NCBI RefSeq assembly: GCF_001886495.1
Contig: NZ_CP018022.1
Location: forward strand, 868,001 to 932,000
Length of the DNA stretch: 64,000 nt
Direction of reading: 5' to 3'
Origin: Spiroplasma sp. NBRC 100390
GTDB lineage: Bacteria > Bacillota_I > Bacilli_A > Mycoplasmatales > Mycoplasmataceae
Below the pieces are notes generated by a model. That model searched no databases, had not been told where the DNA came from, and saw only the letters and a list, made by a program, of their open reading frames with translations. Both the position numbers and the translations under genes were made by a program. Positions 56,458-64,000 of this stretch are shown here, piece after piece (within the stretch, counting starts at the first letter, position 1; each line of letters begins with the position of its first letter).

Positions 56458-56733
56458 TTAGTTTAATGCATCTTTTAATTGTTTAGCTGCTTTGAATTTA
56501 GCTGCTTTAGAAGCTGGAATTTTAATTGTTTCCCCAGTAGCTGGATTTCTTCCTTCTCTTGCTGCTCTTGCTGATACAGCAAATTTCCCAAATCCTGCAA
56601 TTGCGACTTCATTTCCTTTTACTAAAGTTTCTTTAATTTTATCAAAAGCAAAATCAACAATTTCTCCCGCTTGCGATTTTGATAAATTAAATTGGCCTGC
56701 AATTAACTCTGCTAGTTCTTTTTTTGACATCAT
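56458..56733 (-). CDS. hup: HU DNA-binding protein
   Basis: 91 residues, normal HU length. KKELAELIAGQFNLSKSQAG, IAGFGKFAVSARAAREGRNP and TGETIKIPASKAAKFKA carry the HU core, including the Arg arm and the intercalating Pro in GRNP. It bends and compacts DNA. Two adjacent ATGs follow AGAGGTG; either could be used. Downstream it may be cotranscribed with dnaD (27-bp gap). Confidence 0.95.
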   Translation of the reverse strand: MMSKKELAELIAGQFNLSKSQAGEIVDFAFDKIKETLVKGNEVAIAGFGKFAVSARAAREGRNPATGETIKIPASKAAKFKAAKQLKDALN

Positions 56734-56959
56734 TACACCTCTTCTAATTAAACCTTATAATTTAGGTTTATATTATCTTACCGAATTTTATTTAAAATGT
56801 ATACCTTTTTCAAAAAAAACATTAATTTTGCAAGACTCCTCTTATCTTAATTAATTTGTCCAGTTTTTAAACTAATCAATGCTACAATATTATAGTAGTA
56901 ATTGCAGAAATATTAGAATTACTACAAATCAACCAAGAATCAAGGAGAAATAGTTATAA

Positions 56960-57763
56960 ATGACTTTAAAAATAAAATTAATTTGAAAGCAGATTTATAA
57001 ACTATTTTTTGCAATAGTTGGAATTGCCATCTTAACATGAGCATTTGTCAATGGGATTCTCAATCAAAATGATATTATTAACCGTTACCATGGTGATTAC
57101 ACAGTATATACATTAGATTTTTTTACAACTTTTACTTGTTTATCAAACTTAGGAATCTTATTCTGATTCTTAATTAGTGGAATTCGCCATCATCAAGAAA
57201 ATAAAAATAAAATTCAATCATATCCAGTTGCGCTAGCCGCCGCTTGTTATATTACCATTACTTTTATTATATATAATTGCTTACTATTACCAACACAACC
57301 CTTGCCAGGAAGTGCCTTGGGATGAATTACAACTGTTATTGATCATATGACAAATCCAATTGCATTTGTCGTTTATGTCCTATTTTTTATGGAAAACAAG
57401 CAAGAAATTAAATTAAAACAATTTTTTCACACAAACTTTTGAAAATATGTCCTTGTTTTACTAGGATATTGTGCTTACGCAATGATTAGAGGTGAATTAC
57501 GTCGTCTTTCTGGTGATCATTTTACTTGACCTGGAAACACACCTGGCGTAACTGAAAATCGTTGATATCCATATTTCTTTTTAAATGTCCACGGGACCTT
57601 TTTTGGTTTGCCAGGATATGTGTGATTTATCATTGCTTTTATCGCAATTTTAGGAATTTTAATTGGTAGCATGTATTTATATAATTACTGTAATAATAAA
57701 ATCATTAAAACAAAATTTTACCAAACTTTGCAAAAAATAAGTACTACAAAAAAACCATCATAA
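56960..57763 (+). CDS. DUF1600-like mollicute membrane protein
   Basis: 267 residues, about six membrane segments. YTLDFFTTFTCLSNLGILFW and ACYITITFIIYNCLLL show the family pattern shared with the protein at 24002-25198; the mollicute MAGa3780/DUF1600 family fits by pattern. A loop has GDHFTWPGNTPGVTENRWYP. Function unknown. RBS AAGGAGAAA 12 nt upstream. Most Trp are TGA. Ends in an intrinsic terminator. Confidence 0.7.
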
Positions 57764-57780
57764 GATGGTTTTTATTTTTT
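57750..57780 (+). terminator. Terminator of the DUF1600-like gene
   Basis: AAAACCATC (57751-57759) and GATGGTTTT (57764-57772), then TTATTTTTT. The stop codon lies in the loop. Confidence 0.8.
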
Positions 57781-58019
57781 TAAAAATGAAAATAATTTCC
57801 TAAATTTAACCAATATAATTATTTGATAATTCCGAAACCCTTCAAAAAAGAAAATGATTTTTTACCTTTTTGCGAGATAATAAAAGTGGTGATCAGAACA
57901 TTATTATTTAAAATTAATTATAAAGAACTACTTACAAAACAAAACCGAATACATTCTTGTTACCTTTTGTTACTTTAAATATTAAATTTTAAATCCTAAA
58001 ATATTTATTAAATAATAAT

Positions 58020-58130
58020 GTGACACCAATTCATTCTAACGATGCTGCAAGAATGAAGAAAAAATGGTTAATACTTTATAATAAATATTATGCTGCTGAA
58101 TATTATAAAGTACTGTATCAAAAACAGTAG
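58020..58130 (+). pseudogene. Possible gene remnant
   Basis: In an otherwise gene-free 510-bp spacer, 37 codons from GTG at 58020 read VTPIHSNDAARMKKKWLILY and on to a TAG at 58128. The A+T content is lower than the flanks and the codon pattern is coding-like, but there is no RBS and nothing homologous that I recognise; an upstream TAA closes the frame. It may be the tail of a decayed gene. The rest of the spacer holds nothing I can name. Confidence 0.3.
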
Positions 58131-58250
58131 AAACCTTTTACAATAAAAATCTATTGACAATATTTTCCTACCTAATATTTTCTTTAGGCAACAGGCAATC
58201 CCCCTTGCTTGTTTATTGTAACCTTTAAAATAATATTCATTTAATTGATT

Positions 58251-58286
58251 AAAACCTCTTAATTTCTTAAGAGGTTTTATTTTTTT
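58251..58286 (+). terminator. Terminator, plus-strand oriented
   Basis: AAAACCTCTTAA (58251-58262) pairs with TTAAGAGGTTTT (58267-58278), followed on the plus strand by ATTTTTTT. It overlaps the stop codon of the aldose epimerase gene on the minus strand and could serve both strands. Confidence 0.7.
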
Positions 58287-59116
58287 AATTCAACTTGTAA
58301 TACATATTCTTTTGTGACGTGTGGTGCAAGATGATTAATTCATGGTTTTTGATCAAATGGTGTTGTAGCATAATTAATATCATCTTGATGTCCATCTCAT
58401 GGTTCAACACAAATATATTTTGCATCATTTTGACATTTTCAAATCAAGACATTAGGATATCCCTTTGTTGTTAAACGAACAACCCGTGTTGGATCAACAA
58501 TTAATACTTGTTCGGTTGTTTGATTTAACAAAGCATAACATTGTCCTGTTGTAAAATCATACTCATCTAATTCGATTTCATTTTTGATCTCCGTTGTCAT
58601 TGCTGTTCCTAAAAAAGATCCACCCGGAATATGGGTAACTGTTTGGGGTTGATCAAATATAATTTTTCCTAAATGATCATCACAAATGAACGCTGGATGC
58701 CATCCAAAATTATAAGGTAATGGTTCTGAATCAAGATTAGTAATTTTAACCTTATTAATTAATTCCGTTCCTACTAATTGGTATGTTACTTCTAATTTAA
58801 AAGTAAAAGGATATTGTTCATAAAAAGTTTTTGTTGCAACATATTTAACAACTAACATATCAGTTGTTTGTGTCACAACAACTCAATCAGTAATAGCACG
58901 AAAAAAACCATGTCCTGTCATGTGATATGTTTTATCAGCAAGTTGATATTGATCATTAATTAGTTTTCCTGTAATTGGAAAACAAATTGGTCATGATTTT
59001 TTTCAAGTACTATCTTGCTGATAAACATATTCCTTGCCACTTTTTTTTAACGAAATTAGTTCAAAAGGATTTTTACTGATTTGTGCCTCTAAATTATCAT
59101 TTTTTAATATGTACAT
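58277..59116 (-). CDS. Aldose 1-epimerase family protein, LacX-like
   Basis: 279 residues. FGWHPAFIC supplies the catalytic His and YICVEPWDGHQDD the catalytic Glu; GGSFLG and KSWPICFPITGKL are typical of the LacX branch. It interconverts alpha and beta anomers of sugars. It lies downstream of deoC and the Gfo/Idh oxidoreductase on the same strand, with a 31-bp gap to deoC, so the three act in one sugar pathway. RBS GGGGACGAAAG. Many TGA=Trp codons. Confidence 0.85.
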
Positions 59117-59147
59117 TCTTTCGTCCCCACTGTTCTATTTATTTTAA

Positions 59148-59810
59148 TTAATAACCTACTAAGTGTGTTTTATCTTGCATAATCGCAACACCACCACTAG
59201 TTCCAATTCGAGTTGCTCCTGCGGCAATCATTGCTAAAACATCGGCTTTGCTACGAACACCCCCAGCCGCTTTAACTTGTAAACGATCACCAACTGTTTC
59301 TTTCATTAATTTAACATTTGCCACTGTTGCTCCTGCTTTACTAAAACCAGTTGACGTTTTAACAAAATCAAGTCCTGCTTGTTCTGCTAATTGACATGCC
59401 TTAATAATTTCTGCTTCTGACAATAAACATGTTTCTAAAATAACTTTAACAACAGCTGTTCCCGCCGCTTTTTTACATGCCGCCATATCAGCTGCTACTA
59501 AATTATAATTGTTTGACTTAAACTGACTAATATTCATTACCATATCAATTTCATTCGCTCCCTCTTGCAAAGCATTAGTGATTTCTGTTACTTTTGTTGC
59601 TGTTGTATTTGCTCCTAATGGAAAGCCAACAACAACACAAACATTAACAGCACTATCTTGCAATAATTTATGAGCTAATGACACATATGTTGGATTAATA
59701 CAGACTGAAGCAAAATCATATTGTTTTGCTTCAAAACATAACTGCTTAATCTCACTAGTTGTAGTATCTGGTTTTAATAAAGTATGATCAATATATCTAT
59801 TTAATTTCAT
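59148..59810 (-). CDS. deoC: Deoxyribose-phosphate aldolase
   Basis: 220 residues. YIDHTLLKPDTTTSEIKQLC at the start, VVVGFPLGANTTATK, EIDMVMNI, the Schiff-base Lys in FVKTSTGFS, KAAGGVRSKADVLAMI and RIGTSGG are all DeoC. It splits deoxyribose-5-phosphate to acetaldehyde and glyceraldehyde-3-phosphate, letting the cell use DNA-derived sugar. Overlaps the upstream oxidoreductase by 14 bp, so they are translated together. No TGA codon here. Confidence 0.95.
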   Translation of the reverse strand: MKLNRYIDHTLLKPDTTTSEIKQLCFEAKQYDFASVCINPTYVSLAHKLLQDSAVNVCVVVGFPLGANTTATKVTEITNALQEGANEIDMVMNISQFKSNNYNLVAADMAACKKAAGTAVVKVILETCLLSEAEIIKACQLAEQAGLDFVKTSTGFSKAGATVANVKLMKETVGDRLQVKAAGGVRSKADVLAMIAAGATRIGTSGGVAIMQDKTHLVGY

Positions 59811-60792
59811 TTAATAGTTCTCCCTGTTGTTCTTCGTTAACTTGTACTGCTTCTAAAATGCGAATTGCTGCAATAGAATAATCTAATAACCGCTGCATTT
59901 CAGGATAATTCCCTGTATTTATTATATTCACAAAATGTTGTAATTCATAATACATTTTATTCTGATGTTCAGCTGCTAATGGAAGCATCATTGTCTTGTT
60001 TGTTAACCGGTTATATATCATAATTGTTTCTAATTTTGTTAAATTAGTAAAATTAATTGTTGCATCATAACTTAAAATTTCACTATCACTAATTCCGACC
60101 GCTGCTTTTGAACAAACAATATTTGTTAAAATATTATTGTGATGACGTAAAAGAACAACGTTATTAATATCAACACCATTTTTTAACTTGTGACTCATTG
60201 CTTTGACATCTTTAACTGGGCCAAATAAAGCAACTGCTAATTCTACCGGATAAATTAACATATCATACAATGAACCTTTCCCTAAGGTTTCATCAAAAAC
60301 AGAATTATAATCATCTAATAAAACTTCTTTCATTCGACTTGAATATTGGTTACAATGAAAAGTTGCTAAAAACGGATGTATTCTATTAACATTTTCTTGT
60401 AAAACTTGGTATGCTGGTAAATGAAGTGGCTTAAAAGCCTCCATTAAAAAAACATTATTAATAATTGCTACTTCTCTTAATTCAATTAACTCTTGGGCTA
60501 AAAAAGTTGCTGGTTTTTCAATTAAAACATGTTTTTGTTGTTGTAAAAAATACTTTGCTTGTTGATAATGTAACCCATTTGGTGATGCAATATAAATAAT
60601 ATCAATATGATCTAACATATCTTCAAAATTATCAACTATTCGTACTGATAAATTATTTTTTAACGCAAAAATTTTAGCTTTTTCTAAACTACGTGAGTAA
60701 AGACAACTAACTTCAACTCCCGATACTTCCCGACAAGCTTCAATAAATTCACTAACAATATTCCCAGTTCCAATTGTTCCAATCTTTAACAT
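59797..60792 (-). CDS. Gfo/Idh/MocA-family oxidoreductase
   Basis: 331 residues. The Rossmann motif IGTIGTGNIVSEFIEAC at the N-terminus, YIASPNGLHYQQAK and the catalytic-site LIEKPATF are canonical; FLMEAFKPLHLPAYQ follows. It oxidises or reduces a sugar or sugar acid with NAD(P). First gene of the sugar operon with deoC and the LacX-like epimerase. A pathway for an unusual pentose or deoxy sugar is possible. RBS GAGGTGC near 60800. Confidence 0.9.
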   Translation of the reverse strand: MLKIGTIGTGNIVSEFIEACREVSGVEVSCLYSRSLEKAKIFALKNNLSVRIVDNFEDMLDHIDIIYIASPNGLHYQQAKYFLQQQKHVLIEKPATFLAQELIELREVAIINNVFLMEAFKPLHLPAYQVLQENVNRIHPFLATFHCNQYSSRMKEVLLDDYNSVFDETLGKGSLYDMLIYPVELAVALFGPVKDVKAMSHKLKNGVDINNVVLLRHHNNILTNIVCSKAAVGISDSEILSYDATINFTNLTKLETIMIYNRLTNKTMMLPLAAEHQNKMYYELQHFVNIINTGNYPEMQRLLDYSIAAIRILEAVQVNEEQQGELLNEIK

Positions 60793-60844
60793 AAAAGCAC
60801 CTCACTATGTACCTTTCATTCTTGTTAAGTAGTTGGTAAAATTA

Positions 60845-61504
60845 TTAATTAATAACTGTATTAAAAACAAGATCACTAGTTGCAAAGAATTCACTTGTTG
60901 CACCATCGGCTGTAACAGTAAAAGTATTAGTGGCTTTATCATATGTTCCCCTTAAACCAAGTCCTGCTAAATCACTTTTACCTAGTGCATGTCCGCCTAA
61001 AGCGTTAAAAGCTGCTGTTTCTAATTCACCTTCTGCTTTAACTTTTAATGTTCTTTGTCCTTCTGGTTGTCAATCTTTTATGTTAGGACGAAGATCAACA
61101 TATGCTTTTGGTGTTGCTTCTAAGTTTCCCCACATTACTGAACCTTTAATTGATTTTGCCCCATCTTTTGCCTGCATTTTAAGATATACTTGTTTAAAAG
61201 TTGCTGGTGTTTTACCAATTGTAACTGTAACATCCACTTCATTTCAAGGCAAATAAATTGGGATAATATTTTGAATTCCTTTTGTTATCCCTGATTCTAA
61301 ATTAATTTGATCATTTACAATTACATTATCTTTTTTCAAACTAAATTTATTGTTTTGCATTTTATCAAAAGCAAATAAACTTAAATCTAATTTATCTCCA
61401 ATAGCATCGTTCCCATTTTTTGGTTGAGGTATACATGCAACAACATTGGTACTAACTACTGTTGCTAATGAAATGCTAGTTAGTAGAACTAAAAATTTCT
61501 TCAT
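60845..61504 (-). CDS. Surface lipoprotein
   Basis: 219 residues. Signal peptide MKKFLVLLTSISLATVVST and lipobox VVAC at residues 21-24. The mature protein is beta-rich with a WNEVDVTVTIGKTPATFKQ region, and is Gly/Ala-richer than the other lipoproteins here. It does not match spiralin by my memory of that sequence; no family recognised. RBS AAAGGAG. Monocistronic, next to the sugar operon but reading in the same direction. Confidence 0.8.
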
Positions 61505-61547
61505 TTTTTCATACTCCTTTATTAATTATCCTTTTACTAATTATAAA

Positions 61548-62123
61548 CTAATTACTATTATTATCATCATCAAAAAAAGGATTTTGTGTTTTTTTTGTAG
61601 AATCATCTTTTTCTAATGCTAAGTCAGCATTATCTTTTTGCTGTTCTTTTTCTCATAATTCAGAATCTTGTCAATTTTTCTTGACAATAAAAATTCGTTC
61701 TTCAACACGAACAATTGATTCTAAAACTGAGAAAACAATCGTTCCTACAAAAACAGTTGGAAACCAAACATATCAAAAAATACAAATTTGAGCTGGATTT
61801 AAAACTTTTGTATTAGCTAAAATTAAAAAAAACAAACTAATAGCAAAAATTAAATATTGTCCAATATAAAAAACTTGCATAAAAATAATATGTTTTCGTA
61901 ATAATTGAAATGGCGTTTTTTTCAGTTCATGAATTCGAACTAAATGGTAAATAATAAAAATAACAGTTGCAAAACCAATTAAGACATAACCAATTTTATA
62001 TCCCGTTACTGCCGCAATATTTCATTTTTGTAATCCTAGAATTAAAAAAATTAATACTAAACCGGTATATAATATTACATTTGCGACACTAACTAGTGCT
62101 TTAATCGATACTACTTTTGTCAT
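61548..62123 (-). CDS. Four-segment membrane protein with acidic tail
   Basis: 191 residues: four membrane segments in the first 145 residues, then a highly charged, acidic C-terminal tail (ELWEKEQQKDNADLALEKDD and FFDDDNNSN). No family recognised. It starts 12 bp past rsmE's stop (62136), so it is the last gene of the coaE-rsmE operon. RBS AGGAGAAGG. Function unknown. Confidence 0.7.
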
Positions 62124-62135
62124 CCTTACCTTCTC

Positions 62136-62855
62136 CTATAACTCTTTTTCATACATAATCATTGTTAAAATAGCCAATGGCGCTGTCTCTGCCCGTAAAA
62201 TTCGTTGCCCCAATGAAACTGAATGATAACCATACGTTGTTAAAACCGCAATTTCTTCTTCGCTAAACCCACCTTCTGGTCCAACTACAATCGTAATTGT
62301 TGTAAAATCTTGGTGTAAAAAGTTTTTTAATTGTGAATTTGGTGCAGCTTTTTCATAACAAACAAGATTTACATCACTTTGATATTTTTGTAAAACTTTT
62401 AAATCACTTTCAACATCTTTTATTAACGGAATCTGATTTCGATATGCTTGTTCACTAGCTTCTTTACAAATTTTTGTTCAACGTTCAATTTTTTTAACGT
62501 TATTTTCACCTTTTAATTGTACCACACAACGTTTAAACTGAAAGGGAATGATTTCATTAACCCCTAATTCAGTAGCTTTTTGCAGTAAATAATCTCATTT
62601 TGTATTTCGAATTAAACCAGCAATTAAACGAATCTTAATTGGACTTTCATGATTTTGTTTCAATTTTTTTGTTAATTTAAACAAATAATTCTGTGGCGAA
62701 ACAACTTTAATTGTTGTTAAATAATGTTCAGCATTATAAATACAAATAATTTGTTCATTATCTCTTAAACGTAAAACTTGTTTAATTTGTTTAACATCAT
62801 CAGCTGTTAAAACAAAATAATCATGGTCTAATGTAGTTGCAAAAAAACGATGCAT
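62136..62855 (-). CDS. rsmE: 16S rRNA m3U1498 methyltransferase RsmE
   Basis: 239 residues, normal length. The PUA-like N-terminus starts MHRFFATTLDHDYFVL; the SPOUT knot follows with VVGPEGGFSEEE and LGQRILRAETAPLAIL, both diagnostic of RsmE. It methylates U1498 of 16S rRNA. Its ATG overlaps the coaE stop by one base (TAATG). Internal TGA=Trp at about residues 87 and 114. Confidence 0.93.
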
Positions 62856-63430
62856 TATTGTTTATCTCCTAATATTTCTTTCATTATTTTATCTAATTGG
62901 TCATATAAAAATTGTAATGATTCAGTGGTTTCAATTTGATAATCTGGTTTAATATCTTTAAATAAATTCTTTTGAATTTTTAATAATTGTTTTGTTTGTC
63001 CTGCTGGTTGCTGATCACGAACCGCAATCCGTGCTAAAATGGTTTCCTCCCTAGCAGTAATTAAAATCTTAGCTTTAAAAGTTACAGGTAAAATATTAAT
63101 TCCCACCGCTTCAATTAAAAAATTTTGCAATGGATTATCATTAATTATTGTTAATATCTTGTCGCTTACTTTTGGCCACAAATAATTATTTAACTTAGTA
63201 TTAGCTGTTTGATTAGTAAAAATAATTGTTCGTAAATAAGAACGATCTAAAACCTCATTTTTAACAACTCCTGGAAAAGTTTTGTTTAAGAACATTAAAG
63301 TTGTTTTTTCTTGCATAATTTCTTTGGCGATTTGATCAGCATTTAAATATGTTAAATGATATTTATTTTGGAGATATTCACAAGCGCTAGTTTTTCCAGT
63401 TCCAATATAACCATAAATGCCAATAATCAT
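62855..63430 (-). CDS. coaE: Dephospho-CoA kinase
   Basis: 191 residues, P-loop GYIGTGKTSACEYL near the N-terminus, LNADQIAKEIM and a lid with ILARIAVRDQQP match CoaE. It carries out the last step of CoA synthesis, which is common in mollicutes even when earlier steps are lost. Overlaps rsmE by one base, 38 bp downstream of the GDSL gene. RBS GAAAGGAAT. Confidence 0.9.
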   Translation of the reverse strand: MIIGIYGYIGTGKTSACEYLQNKYHLTYLNADQIAKEIMQEKTTLMFLNKTFPGVVKNEVLDRSYLRTIIFTNQTANTKLNNYLWPKVSDKILTIINDNPLQNFLIEAVGINILPVTFKAKILITAREETILARIAVRDQQPAGQTKQLLKIQKNLFKDIKPDYQIETTESLQFLYDQLDKIMKEILGDKQ

Positions 63431-63468
63431 TCTTATTTATTCCTTTCAAAATGTTTGACAAATATAGA

Positions 63469-64000
63469 TTAATTTACTGCTAACAAATTGTCAGTAACAA
63501 TAATATCAAAAATGGCTTGTGCTACCGCTAAAGTTTCCGCTGGCGTATAATGAATCCCATCATATTTTGTTTGATCTTCTAAATGCGGATTAGCAGTTAA
63601 TTGTAAATTAACAATAGGAATCTTTAAATTAGCAAAATGTTCTTGATAAGCCCCTGGTAATGAAGTTAATAATTCACCATCATGCATCGTTAATGCTTTT
63701 GGTGGACAAACAACTAATACTTTATAATTAATTTCTTCATGATTATCATGATGAAAATTTTTCATTTGATTAATTAATTGTCCTAATGAACTAACAATCT
63801 TTTCTTCAATTGGATAGTCTGGTATTTCTTTTAATTTTGCATATGCATCATAACCAAAATAATCGTTTGTTCCTAAAAAAATAATAAACAAATCAAACGG
63901 ACTTGCTTTTTGATATAACGCTAATAAATTGTCCATCCCATTATCTTGTGGAAATCCAAAATCAATTAATGGTTTAATAATTGTTCGCCCTGGTTGGGCA
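63469..64000 (-). CDS. GDSL/SGNH hydrolase, N-terminus outside window
   Basis: About 177 residues visible. Block III IIFLGTNDYFG and block V DGIHYTPAE (Asp-x-x-His) are typical of SGNH esterases; the GDSL block with the nucleophile Ser lies beyond the right edge. Such enzymes cleave small esters or acyl groups. First visible gene of the coaE operon direction. The internal region has VLVVCPPKALTMHDGE. Three TGA codons were not seen in the visible part, but the full start is not known. Confidence 0.8.
   Translation of the reverse strand, partial: AQPGRTIIKPLIDFGFPQDNGMDNLLALYQKASPFDLFIIFLGTNDYFGYDAYAKLKEIPDYPIEEKIVSSLGQLINQMKNFHHDNHEEINYKVLVVCPPKALTMHDGELLTSLPGAYQEHFANLKIPIVNLQLTANPHLEDQTKYDGIHYTPAETLAVAQAIFDIIVTDNLLAVN

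Noticed and set aside
60930-61256. Plus-strand frame opposite the lipoprotein at 60845
   Set aside because: Antisense shadow; the minus strand shows a signal peptide, lipobox and RBS.
1-64000. Many short frames that look like broken or frameshifted genes
   Set aside because: They join across in-frame TGA codons, which Spiroplasma reads as Trp. No true frameshift was needed for any main gene.
1-64000. CRISPR array, prophage or insertion sequence
   Set aside because: I saw no regularly spaced direct repeats, no transposase or integrase and no phage structural gene.

Overview
The window reads as a chromosome segment of a Spiroplasma (Mollicutes). Base composition is very AT-rich, and almost every real gene carries in-frame TGA codons at positions where the protein family has tryptophan, so UGA must be read as Trp. 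With standard-code translation most genes look broken; read with UGA as Trp they are intact. Lipoproteins with short VxxC-type signal peptides, PTS and ECF transporters, RecU, DnaD and class II ribonucleotide reductase fit the Citri-Chrysopicola-Mirum part of the genus, but I cannot name a species.

Layout. 1-9.2 kb: surface lipoprotein (cut by the window edge), a single-pass membrane protein, MATE exporter, ferritin-like protein, APC permease, membrane-anchored phospholipase-D-fold protein, an unexplained plus-strand transcription unit (8.07-8.32 kb) and a polytopic membrane protein. 9.3-19.7 kb: PAP2 phosphatase, a two-gene operon with a 1220-residue DUF4011/SF1 helicase/REase-like protein, a secreted protein plus membrane protein pair, an alpha/beta hydrolase and a CD-NTase-like nucleotidyltransferase. 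19.9-32.8 kb: glycerophosphodiesterase plus MFS transporter, a second APC permease, a DUF1600-like membrane protein, a secreted protein, a GNAT, an MBL hydrolase, an OB-fold protein, a third permease with an alpha/beta hydrolase, and a Cof-type HAD phosphatase.

33.0-37.4 kb is a vitamin B12 block: a cobalamin riboswitch controls a transcobalamin-like anchored protein and an ECF S component, and the neighbouring gene is the B12-dependent ribonucleotide reductase NrdJ. 37.6-42.5 kb is an N-acetylmuramic acid catabolic cluster (MupG, MurQ, PTS EIIBC, RpiR-type regulator and a small membrane protein) in a lineage with no cell wall. It is the most surprising unit in the window.

42.7-54.4 kb: a giant FtsX-type permease with its lipoprotein, a membrane protein behind a promoter whose spacer is a 16-T tract, a lysophospholipase, an ABC exporter, and an ECF S-like protein with histidine-rich loops. 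54.5-56.7 kb: RNase P RNA, GpsB/DivIVA-like protein, RecU, DnaD and HU, an arrangement recalling Bacillus. 57-64 kb: a second DUF1600-like protein, a sugar cluster (LacX/aldose epimerase, DeoC, Gfo/Idh/MocA oxidoreductase), a lipoprotein, RsmE, CoaE and a GDSL hydrolase cut by the window end.

Three promoters (ferritin, first APC permease, His-rich ECF S protein) share the same -35, the same 16-nt spacer and a near-palindromic 7-1-7 box over the -10, which suggests one Fur-family regulon. No tRNA, rRNA, CRISPR or complete insertion sequence was seen.
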